This document shows, one piece after another, positions 8,101 to 17,254 of a stretch of 64,000 nucleotides of DNA; position 1 is the stretch's first letter, and every line of letters starts with the position of its first letter. The stretch spans positions 434,001 through 498,000 of the forward strand of contig NZ_JAPWIJ010000002.1 in NCBI RefSeq assembly GCF_027270735.1, in the 5' to 3' direction. This stretch comes from Rhodococcus ruber. GTDB lineage: Bacteria > Actinomycetota > Actinomycetes > Mycobacteriales > Mycobacteriaceae. Made by a program: the position numbers and the translations under genes. Under the pieces are notes generated by a model. It saw nothing but the letters and a program-made list of their open reading frames with translations, made no database searches and was not told the DNA's origin.

Positions 8101-11100
8101 CCACCGGGGTACCGATGGCGATGTCCTGGGTACCACTGGCTTCGGCGAGCACGGCAGCCAGCGCTGCGTGGACCACGACGAAGACCGTCGCGCCCAACCG
8201 ATGCGCGAGCGAACGCAGACGAGTGAGGCTTTCCGGGCCGACGGAGAACTCCACGGCAATCGCGTCGGCCGAGGGATCAGGGGTTCCGGTCGGCAGGTCG
8301 AGAAACTCCGGCACGCCGGCCAAGGTGCGGCGCCAGAACTCGAGTTGCTCCGACGCCACGGCGTCGAGCACATCCCGCTGCCACAGTCGGTAGTCCGAGT
8401 AGTCGACTGCGAGAGGGCCGAATTCCGGCACAGATCCCGACATTCGGGCCAGCAGAGCGATCTCCACGTCTCGGGCCAGTGGACGGAGCGAGAGGCCGTC
8501 GATCGCGATGTGGTGTGCGACGACAGACAGCACACGCTCGCCGCCGCGCTCCAGCATGGCCATTCGCAGCGGCGCTTCGAGGGTCAGGTCGAAGCCGTGC
8601 AGGGCCAGAGCATCGTGCCCCGCATGAGCGTCGTCCAACGTCGACAGCACAACCTGCGGGTCGAGAACAACGGTGACGGGACCGTCCGCGGTCGACGGGT
8701 ACACCGTGCGCAGCGGTGTATGCCGTTCCAGCACATCCGCTATCGCGTTGCGCAGAACATCGACGTCCAGATCTGCCGGAAGCGGCACCTCGAAGGCGAT
8801 GTTGTACGCGGCCGATGTCGGGTCGTATCGATTCTGCAGCCATATTCGTCGCTCGGCCGGGGCCAGACCGGGGTACGACCGCGCGTCGGGATCGTGGACC
8901 AGAGCCGGTAGCGGAGTGTAGTTCTCGGACAGCAACTCGATCGCAGACGCGAGCTGCTGCGCGGTGGGCGACTCGAAGATGGTCCGCACCGGCACATGGG
9001 TACCGAGCGCCGCACTGATACGGGTTGCAGCACGCGTCGCGACGAGAGAGTCGCCGCCGAGGACGAAGAAGTTACCGTCGACGGCTGGATCGTCGATTCC
9101 CAGCAGGTCGGCGAAGATTCCGAGCACCACCTCCTGCGCCAACGTGCGTACCGCCGCCGGATCGCCCCCTTGCAGCGTGTCCGAGTGCAGCGTCTCCGAG
9201 TACAGGGCGGCGAGATCCACTTTGCCGTTGCCCGTCAGCGGAATACCGTCGATCTGGGTGATGGCGGCGGGCTGCATCGACAGCGGGAGCCTGTCCAGCA
9301 GCCACTGAGCAGCGACGTGGGCATCGAGGCCCACGACCCAAACGTGAATTCTGTTCTCACGCAGAGCTGTTACTGCTGCATTCACGTCGGGGTGCGCCGT
9401 CAGCGCACTGTCTATCTCCCCCAGTTCGATGCGCACACCGTTGATCTGGACCTGGTTGTCTCGGCGCCCGCGGTAGTCGAACGTGCCCGATAGTTGCTGT
9501 CGGACGAGGTCACCGGTCCGGTACATCCGCGTGCCTCCGGCTGCCGCAACGAAGCGCGCGGCGGTCGACGCCGGGTCCGCGTGGTAGCCGCGTGCCACGC
9601 CCGAGCCTGCGAGGTACAGCTCCCCGACGCCCCCGAGCGGCACCGAGTGCAACCGGTCGTCGAGCACGAGAGCTCCCACATGCGACAACGGCCGACCGAT
9701 GGTGACCGGCTCGCCGGCGCGCAGCGACTCGGCCAGCGTGGCCACCACCGTCGCCTCACTGGGGCCGTAGGCGTTCAGCATCGACCGCCCTGCCGACCAG
9801 TTGTCCACAACACCGGTGCCCAGCACATCTCCGCCGACGGCGACGGTCTCGATCCCCGGGGTCGGCGGCACGGTGGCCAGCACCGCGGGCGTCGACAGGT
9901 AATGCGTGACGCGATGCGCAGCGAGGAAGGCCGACATCTCGTCCCCGCCGAGTAGGTCGGGCGGCGCGATCACCATGGTCGCCCCGGCCCCGACGGCAAG
10001 GACGAGCTCGAGTACAGCGGCGTCGAAGTTGACCGAGTATCCGTGCAGCACTCGTGAATTCGATGTAACGCCGTAACGCGGAACGACCTGCTGCGCGAGT
10101 GCATACACACCCTGATGCGTCACCGTCACGGGCTTGGGCGTTCCCGTCGAACCCGACGTGTAGATCACGTAGGCGGGGTGCGCAGGTTTCAGCGCTGCCA
10201 GGTGGTCCGCGTCGGTCAATGGCAGGTCGCTGAAGTTCTGGGCCTGAGTCTCGTCGAGCCAGTTCACTGTCGGCTCGATGCCGCCGACACCGATCTCGAT
10301 GTGCGCCAGCATCTGTTCCCGGCGAACCGCCGGGTAGCGCGGGTCCACGGGCACAAACGCGCCGCCTGCCTTCACCACGGCCAACAAGGCAACGATGTAC
10401 TCGGCCGAGCGTTCGAGGGACAGAGCAACAAGAGTTTCCGGTCCGACGCCGTGCGCGATGAGCATCCGCGCGATCCGATTCGAGCGACGATCGAGCTCGG
10501 CGTACGTCATCGATTCCAGGCCGTCGATTGCGACATTGCCTCCGGAAACTGCGGTGTCACAGGTCAACACGTCGAGTAGCGTTCCGTCGGGCGTCGAGGA
10601 GGGCAACACCTGCACGCCGGCAAGGGCAAGGTCGCCGATGACGACGGCGGGATTCGCCACCGCCGCGTTCAGGATGGACAGAATCACCGAGGCGAACTGT
10701 TCGACGGTGGCCCGCTGGTACAGGTCCAGCGCGTATTCGATCTGGCCCGTCAACGCCGCCGAATCATTATGCTCCTCCGCCAGCACGAGATTGAGATCGA
10801 ACTCGGACGTTCGGGTCGGTACCTCCAGCACCGAGACGGGCAAGTCCTCGACCGATCGGTGCGGCGCATTGTCGAATGCCAGCATCACCTGGAACAGCGG
10901 ATGCCGGTCGAGGGATCGATCGGTCGCCAGGGCGTCGACGATGCGCTCGAACGGGACGTCGGAATGCGAGAAGGCATCGAGGTCTGCGGTGCGGACGGCA
11001 TCGAGCAACGACGCGAAACTACCCGACGGGTCCACAGTGACTGCGAGAGGAAGGGTTCCGACGAACATGCCCACCATCTCGTCGAGTGCTTCGTGACCTC

Positions 11101-14100
11101 GCCCTGCCGTCGGAGACCCGACCACCACCCGGTTCGAGGTACCGAATCGACTGAGGGCCGCAGCCACGGCGGCATGGACGACCATGAACGTGGTCGAGTT
11201 CGTCGAACGGGCCAGCTCACGAATGCCCGTGTGCAGCTGAGACCCGATCTCGAAGGGAACCGCGCCCGTGCTCATCGATTGCACCGAAGGCCTGGGGAAG
11301 TCCGCCGGTAGCTCCGCCGTTGCAGTGTCGCTGTTGTGCAAAACTGAAGTACCCAGCACTGAATCCCAGAACGAGAGCTGTTCGTCGACAACCGAATCCA
11401 CCAGTGCCCGGTTCCACACCGCGTACTGGCTGTACTGCGCGCGCAGGCGCGGCCACGTGGGCGCGTGACCCGCGCCCCGGGAGGCGTGGGCGAAGGCGAA
11501 GTCGCGCACGAGTGGGTCGACCGACCACCCGTCCATCGCGATGTGGTGCACCACCACCACGACTACGGTGTCGCCGGAGTCCCGTACGCCCAGAAGCGTT
11601 GCGCGGATGGGCACTTCGGCCGACACATCGAACCCCTCGGTAGCTGCCGCTGCCACAGCGGAATCGAGATCCCGCTCGGAAACAACGCGCTCGGGTACCT
11701 CGACGAGGACGGTATCGGTGGGCCGCACCACCTGCCGCGGACCGTCGTCGTCGGCCGGGTAGTACGTGCGCAGGGCTTCGTGTCGCTCGATGACGTCTCG
11801 CAGAGCCGTCAGAACCATCGAGGCATCACCACCGGCTCCGACCCGGATTGCCACGGGCATGTTGTAGGCGGGAGATGCGAGATCGAACTGGTTGAGGAAC
11901 CACAGCCGCTGCTGCGCGTACGACAGCGGGATACGCTCGGGCAGAACGGTATCGAGTAGCTCGAGCGACACCTCGCGCATCGCCGACGAGTCGATGGCCG
12001 CCGCCACTGCGCGGACGGTGGGATCGGCGAACAACACGGTCAACGAGATCGAGGAACCGAGGCGTGCGAGAACTCGGGTAGCGCTGAGCGAATCACCGCC
12101 GAGCTCGAAGAAGGAGTGCTCGCGTCCCACACCCTCGACACCGAGGACGTCGGCGAAGGCTTTCGCCACAGCATGTTCCGTGTCGGTCTGCGGCGCAGCA
12201 TATTCGGTTGTGACAACTGCGATGGGTGCCGGCAACGCACGACGGTCGACCTTGCCGCTCGCTGTGATCGGCAGTGCGTCCAGAACAACGACGGTGTTGG
12301 GAACCATCCAGTTGGGCAGGTGGTTCCGCAGATGACTGTCGAGGTCCGCTGAGACTCCGGTGACGTACAGGACGAGTCGGTTGTCGCGGACGACGGCCAC
12401 GGCGGCAGTCACTCCCGCACACGTCGTGGCCGCGGCCTCCACTTCGCCGAGTTCGAGACGGCGCCCGTGCAATTGGATCTGCTGATCGCTGCGGCCGAGG
12501 TACTCCATCGTGGAACCGTCGTACGAACGCCGCACGATGTCTCCCGTGCGATACAACCGAGCTCCGGGTACACCCGGGTCTGCGACGAACCGCGTCGACG
12601 TCACGCCCGGCTGCCCGCTGTACCCGCGAGCGAGCCCGTCGCCGCCGAGATAGAGCTCGCCGACGCCACCGCAGGGCGTCGGCCGCAGGTGCGCGTCGAG
12701 CACCAGCCCGCGGACACCCGGCAGCGGTGCGCCGATGGTCACCCGTTCGGCCGCGCGCATCGGGTCGGACAGCGTGGCCAACACTGTCGTCTCAGTCGGC
12801 CCATAGGCGTTGTGCATCGACGCATCGGCAGTAACGAATCTGTCGCGCAACGCAGGAGGGCATTCCTCGCCGCCGACGTCGAAGACCTCGACGGAGCCGA
12901 GGTCGCGAGGGTCGAGAGTGGCCAGCACCGTCGGCGAGGTGATCAGATGCGTGATCTTCTCGCGGTCCAGCACGTGGGCGAGGGCGGGACCGGCGTAGAC
13001 GTCGGCCGGGGCGATCACCAGGGTGGCACCCGCAGCGAACGCAGCCAGGATTTCCTGGATGGACGCGTCGAAGACCGGCGAGGCCGCGTGCAGCACGCGC
13101 GAGTCGGGAGTGACGGCATACCGTTCGACGACGTTGGCCGCAAGTTGCGCGAGTCCGCGGTGAGTGATGCTGACGGCCTTGGGTTTCCCTGTCGACCCCG
13201 AGGTGTGGATGACATAGGCCTCGTTGTCGACGTGCAGGGTCGGCAGCGTGAACGCAATCGAGTCGGCGTCGAGCAAGTCTTCGATGTCCAACCATTGGAT
13301 CGTGTCCGGAAGGTGTTGCGCTCCAACAGCAGTGGTGATGCCGAACTCGACGTGTGCATCGGCGAGCACCGTAGCCAGCCGCTCGGCGGGTTCGGCGGGG
13401 TCGACCGGAACGAACGATCCGCCCGAGATCGAGACTGCCCACGACGCCAGCACCGATTCATAGGATCGTTCGATTGCGACGGCAATGCGCTTCTCGGGGC
13501 CTACGCCGATCGAGACGAGTTGCGCAGCAATATGTTCGGTGACCCTGCTGAAGTCTTCACTGGATTCATCGACTCCGGTGGCACGCACCACAGCACCGGT
13601 CGTCAACAGTGAGGACAGCAGCGCGGGGGTTGCGGTTGCCGTTGCAGATGCGCCGATCACCGCCGGCTTGTCCTCGGCGTCGAGCACCTCGAGCTCGGAC
13701 ACTGCGAGCCCCTCGGGTGCATCGACCACGTCGCGGAGCAGAGCCAGGAAGCGGCGATGGTGGGCTGCGAGCTCATCGGTGCTGTAGAGCGCCGGGTTAC
13801 CGAGGAAGTCGACGCGGGTACTGGTGCCGGCAACACCGGGGTAGACGTTGACCATCATGTCGTCGATTGGACCACTGGAGAGCACACGGTACTCGCCGAT
13901 GACGTCGCCGAGCCGAATTGTGCTGTTGTACATCATGATGTTGACCGTGGGCCCGAACACTCCGCGTCCCGCGGCGGCACTGCCGGTGCCGTCGCCGGTT
14001 GCCCGTTGCATGTCCTCGACGCGGAACCGCTGATGGCGAAGTGCGCCGGTGAGTTCCACCTGAATCCGTCGAAGGAGTTCTTCGACGGTGACCCCTGGTT

Positions 14101-15025
14101 CGACACCGATGCGCAGCGGCACGACGTTGGACATCATGCCGGACGATTCGCGGAGCTTGGTGGTCGCGCGGCCCGATACCGGCAAGCTGAGCATGACGTC
14201 TTCGGTGTCGGTCATGCGCGCGAGATAGAGCGCGAACGTGGCGAGCACGACGGGCACGTCGGAGGAATTGTACCGATGTGCCACTGCGGCAACGGCTTCG
14301 GTGAGGTCTGCGTCCAGCACAGCACCGACACTCACCGTCACTCCACTGGGAGCGGCAGGTTCGCTCGGGCTACCGGCCAGCCGGGGTGCCTCGAGGTGGC
14401 CGTCGAGTCGGCCGAGCCAATACTGGCGATCGGTCTCGTAGCGGGAGGAGTTGGGGTACGCGGCCTCGTAGTCGTAGATCTCCCGCACTCCGATGGCCCG
14501 GGTTTTCGGGATCTCGGTGCCCGAGACCAACGCGGTGTACACCGCAGCGGTGCGCTCCTGCACGGAGATTGCGCCCAGGCCGTCCATCACGATGTGGTGA
14601 GCCCGGCTGTACCAGTAGAAGTGGCACGCTCCTACCTGGATGATCTCGGAGGCGATCAGTTGGTCGCGAACCAGATCCACGGGCTGCCGGTACTGCTCGT
14701 CCATGTAGCGCTGAGCATCCTCGATGGGATGGTCGCGATCGGTGAAGTCGCGATAGATCATTGCGTACGGCACCCGCAGGTCCGACCACTGGTACGGGTG
14801 ACCGTCGTCCACACCGATCCGTACTGCAGGCGATTCGAGCCGTCGGCAGGCGATGTCCGTTGCACGAATCAACACGGAGGGGTCGATATCGCCGCGGATC
14901 TCGACGTATTGAGCGATGGTGAACGGCACATCCGGTGCCAACTGCTGAGCGAGGTAGATATTCATCTGAGCAGCCGACAGGGGGAAGCGGCCATCCTCGA
15001 ACCGCTCACCCGACTCTGGCGACAC
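5126..15025 (-). CDS. Three-module non-ribosomal peptide synthetase with terminal thioesterase
   Basis: 3299 residues, GTG start at 15025 with a GAGGAGG ribosome-binding site. Domain order by motif: C1 ('AHHIVMDG' near residue 142), A1 ('TSGSTGKPK' near 607), T1 ('LGGDSLS' near 977), C2 ('HHIAMDG' near 1160), A2 (near 1622), T2 (near 1989), C3 ('HHIAIDG' near 2171), A3 (near 2627), T3 ('LGGHSLS' near 3005), TE ('GWSLGG' near 3138). All active-site signatures are present and there is no epimerase, N-methylase or reductase domain. The module-1 condensation domain at the very N-terminus fits a starter C domain that acylates the first residue, giving a lipotripeptide. Specificity codes read by eye are DAQIFVAVLK, DALLVVAVVK and DAFCVAAVMK, which match no substrate I recall; modules 2 and 3 look hydrophobic. 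No mbtH or phosphopantetheinyl transferase gene is in the window. Confidence 0.95.
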   Translation of the reverse strand: MSPESGERFEDGRFPLSAAQMNIYLAQQLAPDVPFTIAQYVEIRGDIDPSVLIRATDIACRRLESPAVRIGVDDGHPYQWSDLRVPYAMIYRDFTDRDHPIEDAQRYMDEQYRQPVDLVRDQLIASEIIQVGACHFYWYSRAHHIVMDGLGAISVQERTAAVYTALVSGTEIPKTRAIGVREIYDYEAAYPNSSRYETDRQYWLGRLDGHLEAPRLAGSPSEPAAPSGVTVSVGAVLDADLTEAVAAVAHRYNSSDVPVVLATFALYLARMTDTEDVMLSLPVSGRATTKLRESSGMMSNVVPLRIGVEPGVTVEELLRRIQVELTGALRHQRFRVEDMQRATGDGTGSAAAGRGVFGPTVNIMMYNSTIRLGDVIGEYRVLSSGPIDDMMVNVYPGVAGTSTRVDFLGNPALYSTDELAAHHRRFLALLRDVVDAPEGLAVSELEVLDAEDKPAVIGASATATATPALLSSLLTTGAVVRATGVDESSEDFSRVTEHIAAQLVSIGVGPEKRIAVAIERSYESVLASWAVSISGGSFVPVDPAEPAERLATVLADAHVEFGITTAVGAQHLPDTIQWLDIEDLLDADSIAFTLPTLHVDNEAYVIHTSGSTGKPKAVSITHRGLAQLAANVVERYAVTPDSRVLHAASPVFDASIQEILAAFAAGATLVIAPADVYAGPALAHVLDREKITHLITSPTVLATLDPRDLGSVEVFDVGGEECPPALRDRFVTADASMHNAYGPTETTVLATLSDPMRAAERVTIGAPLPGVRGLVLDAHLRPTPCGGVGELYLGGDGLARGYSGQPGVTSTRFVADPGVPGARLYRTGDIVRRSYDGSTMEYLGRSDQQIQLHGRRLELGEVEAAATTCAGVTAAVAVVRDNRLVLYVTGVSADLDSHLRNHLPNWMVPNTVVVLDALPITASGKVDRRALPAPIAVVTTEYAAPQTDTEHAVAKAFADVLGVEGVGREHSFFELGGDSLSATRVLARLGSSISLTVLFADPTVRAVAAAIDSSAMREVSLELLDTVLPERIPLSYAQQRLWFLNQFDLASPAYNMPVAIRVGAGGDASMVLTALRDVIERHEALRTYYPADDDGPRQVVRPTDTVLVEVPERVVSERDLDSAVAAAATEGFDVSAEVPIRATLLGVRDSGDTVVVVVVHHIAMDGWSVDPLVRDFAFAHASRGAGHAPTWPRLRAQYSQYAVWNRALVDSVVDEQLSFWDSVLGTSVLHNSDTATAELPADFPRPSVQSMSTGAVPFEIGSQLHTGIRELARSTNSTTFMVVHAAVAAALSRFGTSNRVVVGSPTAGRGHEALDEMVGMFVGTLPLAVTVDPSGSFASLLDAVRTADLDAFSHSDVPFERIVDALATDRSLDRHPLFQVMLAFDNAPHRSVEDLPVSVLEVPTRTSEFDLNLVLAEEHNDSAALTGQIEYALDLYQRATVEQFASVILSILNAAVANPAVVIGDLALAGVQVLPSSTPDGTLLDVLTCDTAVSGGNVAIDGLESMTYAELDRRSNRIARMLIAHGVGPETLVALSLERSAEYIVALLAVVKAGGAFVPVDPRYPAVRREQMLAHIEIGVGGIEPTVNWLDETQAQNFSDLPLTDADHLAALKPAHPAYVIYTSGSTGTPKPVTVTHQGVYALAQQVVPRYGVTSNSRVLHGYSVNFDAAVLELVLAVGAGATMVIAPPDLLGGDEMSAFLAAHRVTHYLSTPAVLATVPPTPGIETVAVGGDVLGTGVVDNWSAGRSMLNAYGPSEATVVATLAESLRAGEPVTIGRPLSHVGALVLDDRLHSVPLGGVGELYLAGSGVARGYHADPASTAARFVAAAGGTRMYRTGDLVRQQLSGTFDYRGRRDNQVQINGVRIELGEIDSALTAHPDVNAAVTALRENRIHVWVVGLDAHVAAQWLLDRLPLSMQPAAITQIDGIPLTGNGKVDLAALYSETLHSDTLQGGDPAAVRTLAQEVVLGIFADLLGIDDPAVDGNFFVLGGDSLVATRAATRISAALGTHVPVRTIFESPTAQQLASAIELLSENYTPLPALVHDPDARSYPGLAPAERRIWLQNRYDPTSAAYNIAFEVPLPADLDVDVLRNAIADVLERHTPLRTVYPSTADGPVTVVLDPQVVLSTLDDAHAGHDALALHGFDLTLEAPLRMAMLERGGERVLSVVAHHIAIDGLSLRPLARDVEIALLARMSGSVPEFGPLAVDYSDYRLWQRDVLDAVASEQLEFWRRTLAGVPEFLDLPTGTPDPSADAIAVEFSVGPESLTRLRSLAHRLGATVFVVVHAALAAVLAEASGTQDIAIGTPVAGRSDPALDHLVGMFVGTVVLRTEVDPSTTFEDFVTAVRDRDLDAFANSDVPFEWVVDAVQPTRAVDTHPLFQVLLAFGDTATPSIELGASAITPRRVDITATQFDLEVLVDESESGLIGHLGYSPARFSRSVILGLAERLTEVLTMVGAHPTTRLGSAEFGHAPSVVASHRDSASECTLAAVFEQAVTSWPDNTAVIDESRSLTYRDVDRQSNALADSLIRAGARPGALVAIAYPRSVDYLVAIWAVAKTGAGFLSIDPSQPVARVQEILESSGPVTGISAADFHSAGSDWVSVTGDELDRVDGPEAPLDSVAYVVYTSGSTGAPKGVRVTHRGIANLVESQQDLFGVKPESRVLQFASPSFDASIFETLMAVGAGASVVIVPSEVHGGRELEALIDRQQVTHACLTPTVLQVTDAEAVPSLRVIVMAGEAANSALLQRWSRHRSVFNAYGPTEGTVMSTCTTDQREWGPAVPVTIGGPVRGFDAVVLDARLRPVGNNVVGELYLSGAGLAEGYLGQSGTTASSFVANPFGDGRLYRTGDLVRWVVRSRVVRGSDRELEYLGRVDSQVKVRGHRIELSEVEAALLRHWNVLQASVIGHAHSLAAYVVGDVEPREAREFLARTLPAYMVPGTVTVVDALPTTLSGKVDVSALPEPSVMSTERRVPVSANEVLVHDVFSHVLQVAGEDIGVDDNFFDLGGHSLSAVQVMDALGDRLGRRIPISLLLVHPTTSALATQLDAGEHGVDSAFDVVLLLRTEGVGAPLFCVHPAIGIAWSYFSLLRETDRPVYGLQVPGIADGGAEPTSIEEFAERYVREIRGVQAHGPYHLLGWSLGGVIAHAVATQLQSEGEDVALLALVDAQLSAPKDAAEFGIDDLARQLGVEGDSFEDIVDRLRENRSELAFLTEDHLQRMYRPVSMAPTWVASYAPAVFAGPVHYFAARGSHGAEQWTDVVDGRMSVHRVDVEHEDMLGELGARALGRVIGTDAVGKGVA

Positions 15026-15229
15026 TCCCCGACCTCCTCAACGCACGCGCCCTGACTACTTCGATTCGGCCGGCGCGCCGCTCATAGCGTTGATGTTTCA
15101 TCGCCCGTTACAAACTAGTCGACACGGTGTGAATGCTCTACCTGGATCGAACGGCAGGTACGCCAGATCGTCGACTCCCCTTTAGGCTGTGCACTCGAAT
15201 ACATTTCCTCGACCGAGAGGCCACCGACG
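15026..15229. promoter_or_regulatory. Divergent promoter region, NRPS and DUF4012 gene
   Basis: The 204-bp gap separates two long divergent genes and must hold the promoters of both. It contains a GTTACA element at 15108-15113 (minus-strand TGTAAC) that recurs upstream of other polysaccharide genes in the window, and a GAGAGG ribosome-binding site just before 15230. No clear -10/-35 pair can be assigned by eye. Confidence 0.5.
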
Positions 15230-17005
15230 ATGGCAACCAGTTCCACTGATACCCGCGGTCGGAAATCGGGCAGAAAGCGGCCGATTCTCATCACGGTGGG
15301 GGTATTTCTGGTCATTGTCATCGCTTTTGTGGTGTGGCTTGGTTACGAGTCCTATTCCGCGCAGTCGAGTCTCACTGCTACTCGCGACTCGGCCACACAG
15401 GCCAAGGACGCATTGCTCGACGGCGATTCGGCCGGGGCCGAGGCAGCAGCGGCTCGTGCCTCCGAATCCGCGAACGATGCGGTCTCGGCGACGACGTCCA
15501 TCCCGTTTTCCATCGCCAAAGCCGTTCCTTATCTCGGTAGTCCCTTGAAATCGGTGGCGCAGATCAGCGATGTGGTGCAGGGATTGGCCGTGGACGTGCT
15601 TGCCCCTGCGTCAGCAGCGGGTGCCAGCCTGAACCCGAGCAGCCTCGTCGAGGGCGGCGGCAAGGTGGACACCGCGGCCCTGCGGGACGCGCAACCAGTA
15701 CTTCAGCAGACGTCCGCAGCGGCCGACGAGCTCAGCGAGCGGGCCCAGCAGGTGGACGAGCCTGCCTTCCTCGGCGCGGTGGACGAGGCTCGCACGTCGC
15801 TGATCGATCAGACTCACGAACTCGCGAATCTGCTCACCAACACCCGTATCGCCAGTGAACTGTTGCCGTCGATGCTCGGCGACAACGGCCCGCGCAGTTA
15901 CTTCCTCGCGTTCCAGACCAACGCGGAGGCTCGGGGCACCGGCGGGTTGCTCGGCGGTTACGGCATCATTCGCGCCGAGAACGGTACAGCCCGCGTCGAT
16001 ACGCTCGGCAGCAACAACGAGCTCGAATTCGCGCAACAGCCCATCGATCTGGGGCCTGAATACAACGCACTGTGGGCTCCGCGAAACACCACCACCGACT
16101 TCCGTAACTCGAATGCGAGCCCGCACTTTCCGTATGCCGGCCAGATCTGGTCGTCCATGTGGACGGAGCAGACGGGTGAGGTGCTCAACGGTGCCATCGC
16201 CACCGACCCGATTGCGTTGAGCTACATCCTCGGTGCCACCGGCCCGGTCACATTGGCCGACGGCGAGCAGATCACAGCAGACAATGTCGTCGAAATCACA
16301 CTCAGCACAGCATATTCCAGGTTCGGCGACGACCAGTTGGCCCGCAAGGCCTACCTGCAGGAGATCGCCGCATCAGTGGTGCAGAAGATGACCACGGGCG
16401 CAGCACCCACCAGATCTTTGCTCGACGCTGTGGGCCGCGCCGGCAGCGAGGGCCGCATCGCGGTGTGGAGCGCCGACCCGGCCGAGCAGGCAATTCTGGC
16501 CGGCACCAAGGTGGGTCACGTGTTGCCGGACAGCCTGGCCCCGTATGCCAACGTGGTGGTCAACAACGCCGGCGGCAACAAGCTCGATTACTACCTGACG
16601 CGCGACATCACGTATTCGGCAGAATCCTGCACAGCAGGCACCCGCAAGTCGACGGTCACGGCCACGCTCACCAACAAGGTGGATCCGAATGGCCTCACTC
16701 CCTACGTGGCGAGCACCTTCCAGCCGACGGTCGAGTACGGAACGAACGAATCGATTGTCTATCTGTACGGCACGCAGGGCGCGAAGATCACGTCGATGAA
16801 GGTGAACGGCATCACGGGATTCTCCATCCAGGCGGGCACCGAGCTCGGCCGGCCGGTGCAGGCTGCGTACCTCACCATCCCGCCGGGCAAATCGCAGACG
16901 GTGACGTGGGAGCTCGAGGAGCCCTCCGCTCCGGGCGAGGCGAAGGTGCCCGTGCAGCCTCTGGTGGATCAGCCCACGGTCTCCATCGACGTTCCGCAGT
17001 GCTGA
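15230..17005 (+). CDS. DUF4012-domain membrane-anchored protein
   Basis: 591 residues. A basic N-terminus precedes one transmembrane helix (about residues 18-38), followed by an Ala/Ser-rich, probably coiled stretch (about 45-85) and a long extracellular domain typical of DUF4012 proteins: 'LPSMLGDNGPRSYFLAFQTNAE' region (about 206-228), 'GGLLGGYGII' and a C-terminal all-beta part. Two Cys residues near 464 and at the last position could form a disulfide. The biochemical role of DUF4012 is unknown; from general knowledge the family is frequent beside actinobacterial exopolysaccharide loci, which fits the Wzz/kinase genes nearby. Start chosen for its GAGAGG ribosome-binding site. Divergently transcribed from the NRPS. 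No downstream terminator with a T-run is seen. Confidence 0.85.
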   Translation: MATSSTDTRGRKSGRKRPILITVGVFLVIVIAFVVWLGYESYSAQSSLTATRDSATQAKDALLDGDSAGAEAAAARASESANDAVSATTSIPFSIAKAVPYLGSPLKSVAQISDVVQGLAVDVLAPASAAGASLNPSSLVEGGGKVDTAALRDAQPVLQQTSAAADELSERAQQVDEPAFLGAVDEARTSLIDQTHELANLLTNTRIASELLPSMLGDNGPRSYFLAFQTNAEARGTGGLLGGYGIIRAENGTARVDTLGSNNELEFAQQPIDLGPEYNALWAPRNTTTDFRNSNASPHFPYAGQIWSSMWTEQTGEVLNGAIATDPIALSYILGATGPVTLADGEQITADNVVEITLSTAYSRFGDDQLARKAYLQEIAASVVQKMTTGAAPTRSLLDAVGRAGSEGRIAVWSADPAEQAILAGTKVGHVLPDSLAPYANVVVNNAGGNKLDYYLTRDITYSAESCTAGTRKSTVTATLTNKVDPNGLTPYVASTFQPTVEYGTNESIVYLYGTQGAKITSMKVNGITGFSIQAGTELGRPVQAAYLTIPPGKSQTVTWELEEPSAPGEAKVPVQPLVDQPTVSIDVPQC

Positions 17006-17072
17006 TCGCATAATAATTCGCCCAGGTAGTCTCGGCGGCCGATCAAACAGTCCGTCGAGAGTGGCCCTTCGA

Positions 17073-17090
17073 GTCATTCAATCGAATGAC
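17073..17090. repeat. Inverted repeat GTCATTC-N4-GAATGAC
   Basis: A perfect 7-bp stem with a 4-base loop between the DUF4012 and SGNH hydrolase genes. It has no following T-run, so it is a poor terminator candidate. The core TCATTC-N4-GAATGA also occurs at 40206-40223. Confidence 0.6.
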
Positions 17091-17207
17091 CATTCCGGCG
17101 TCTACGAGCCGCTTAATGGTCGCCGAGGGTACTTATTATCGGTGTTATGAGCGGGCTGGGGCCGGGACTTCCCGCATGGTAGGCCGCTTTGCACCGTAAT
17201 CCGAACG

Positions 17208-17235
17208 AATGAATTGCTATTCATTGGAATAGCAA
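17208..17235 (+). promoter_or_regulatory. Overlapping alternative hairpins in the SGNH hydrolase leader
   Basis: Two perfect inverted repeats share sequence: AATGAAT-TGCT-ATTCATT (17208-17225) and TTGCTATTC-ATTG-GAATAGCAA (17214-17235). They cannot form together in RNA because the first uses bases needed by the second. The second ends 19 bases before the ATG at 17255, close to where ribosomes would bind. This could be a regulatory RNA switch or simply an operator palindrome. Confidence 0.5.
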
Positions 17236-17254
17236 CCGCGGTGCCCGTTACGGC

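Noticed and set aside
12467..13612. Long plus-strand open frame (381 codons) opposite the NRPS
   Set aside because: It is antisense to an intact A domain, its translation is Arg/Asp/Gly-rich without a family, and such frames arise from high-GC codon bias. The same applies to frames at 13757-15055, 7883-8911 and 5207-6070.
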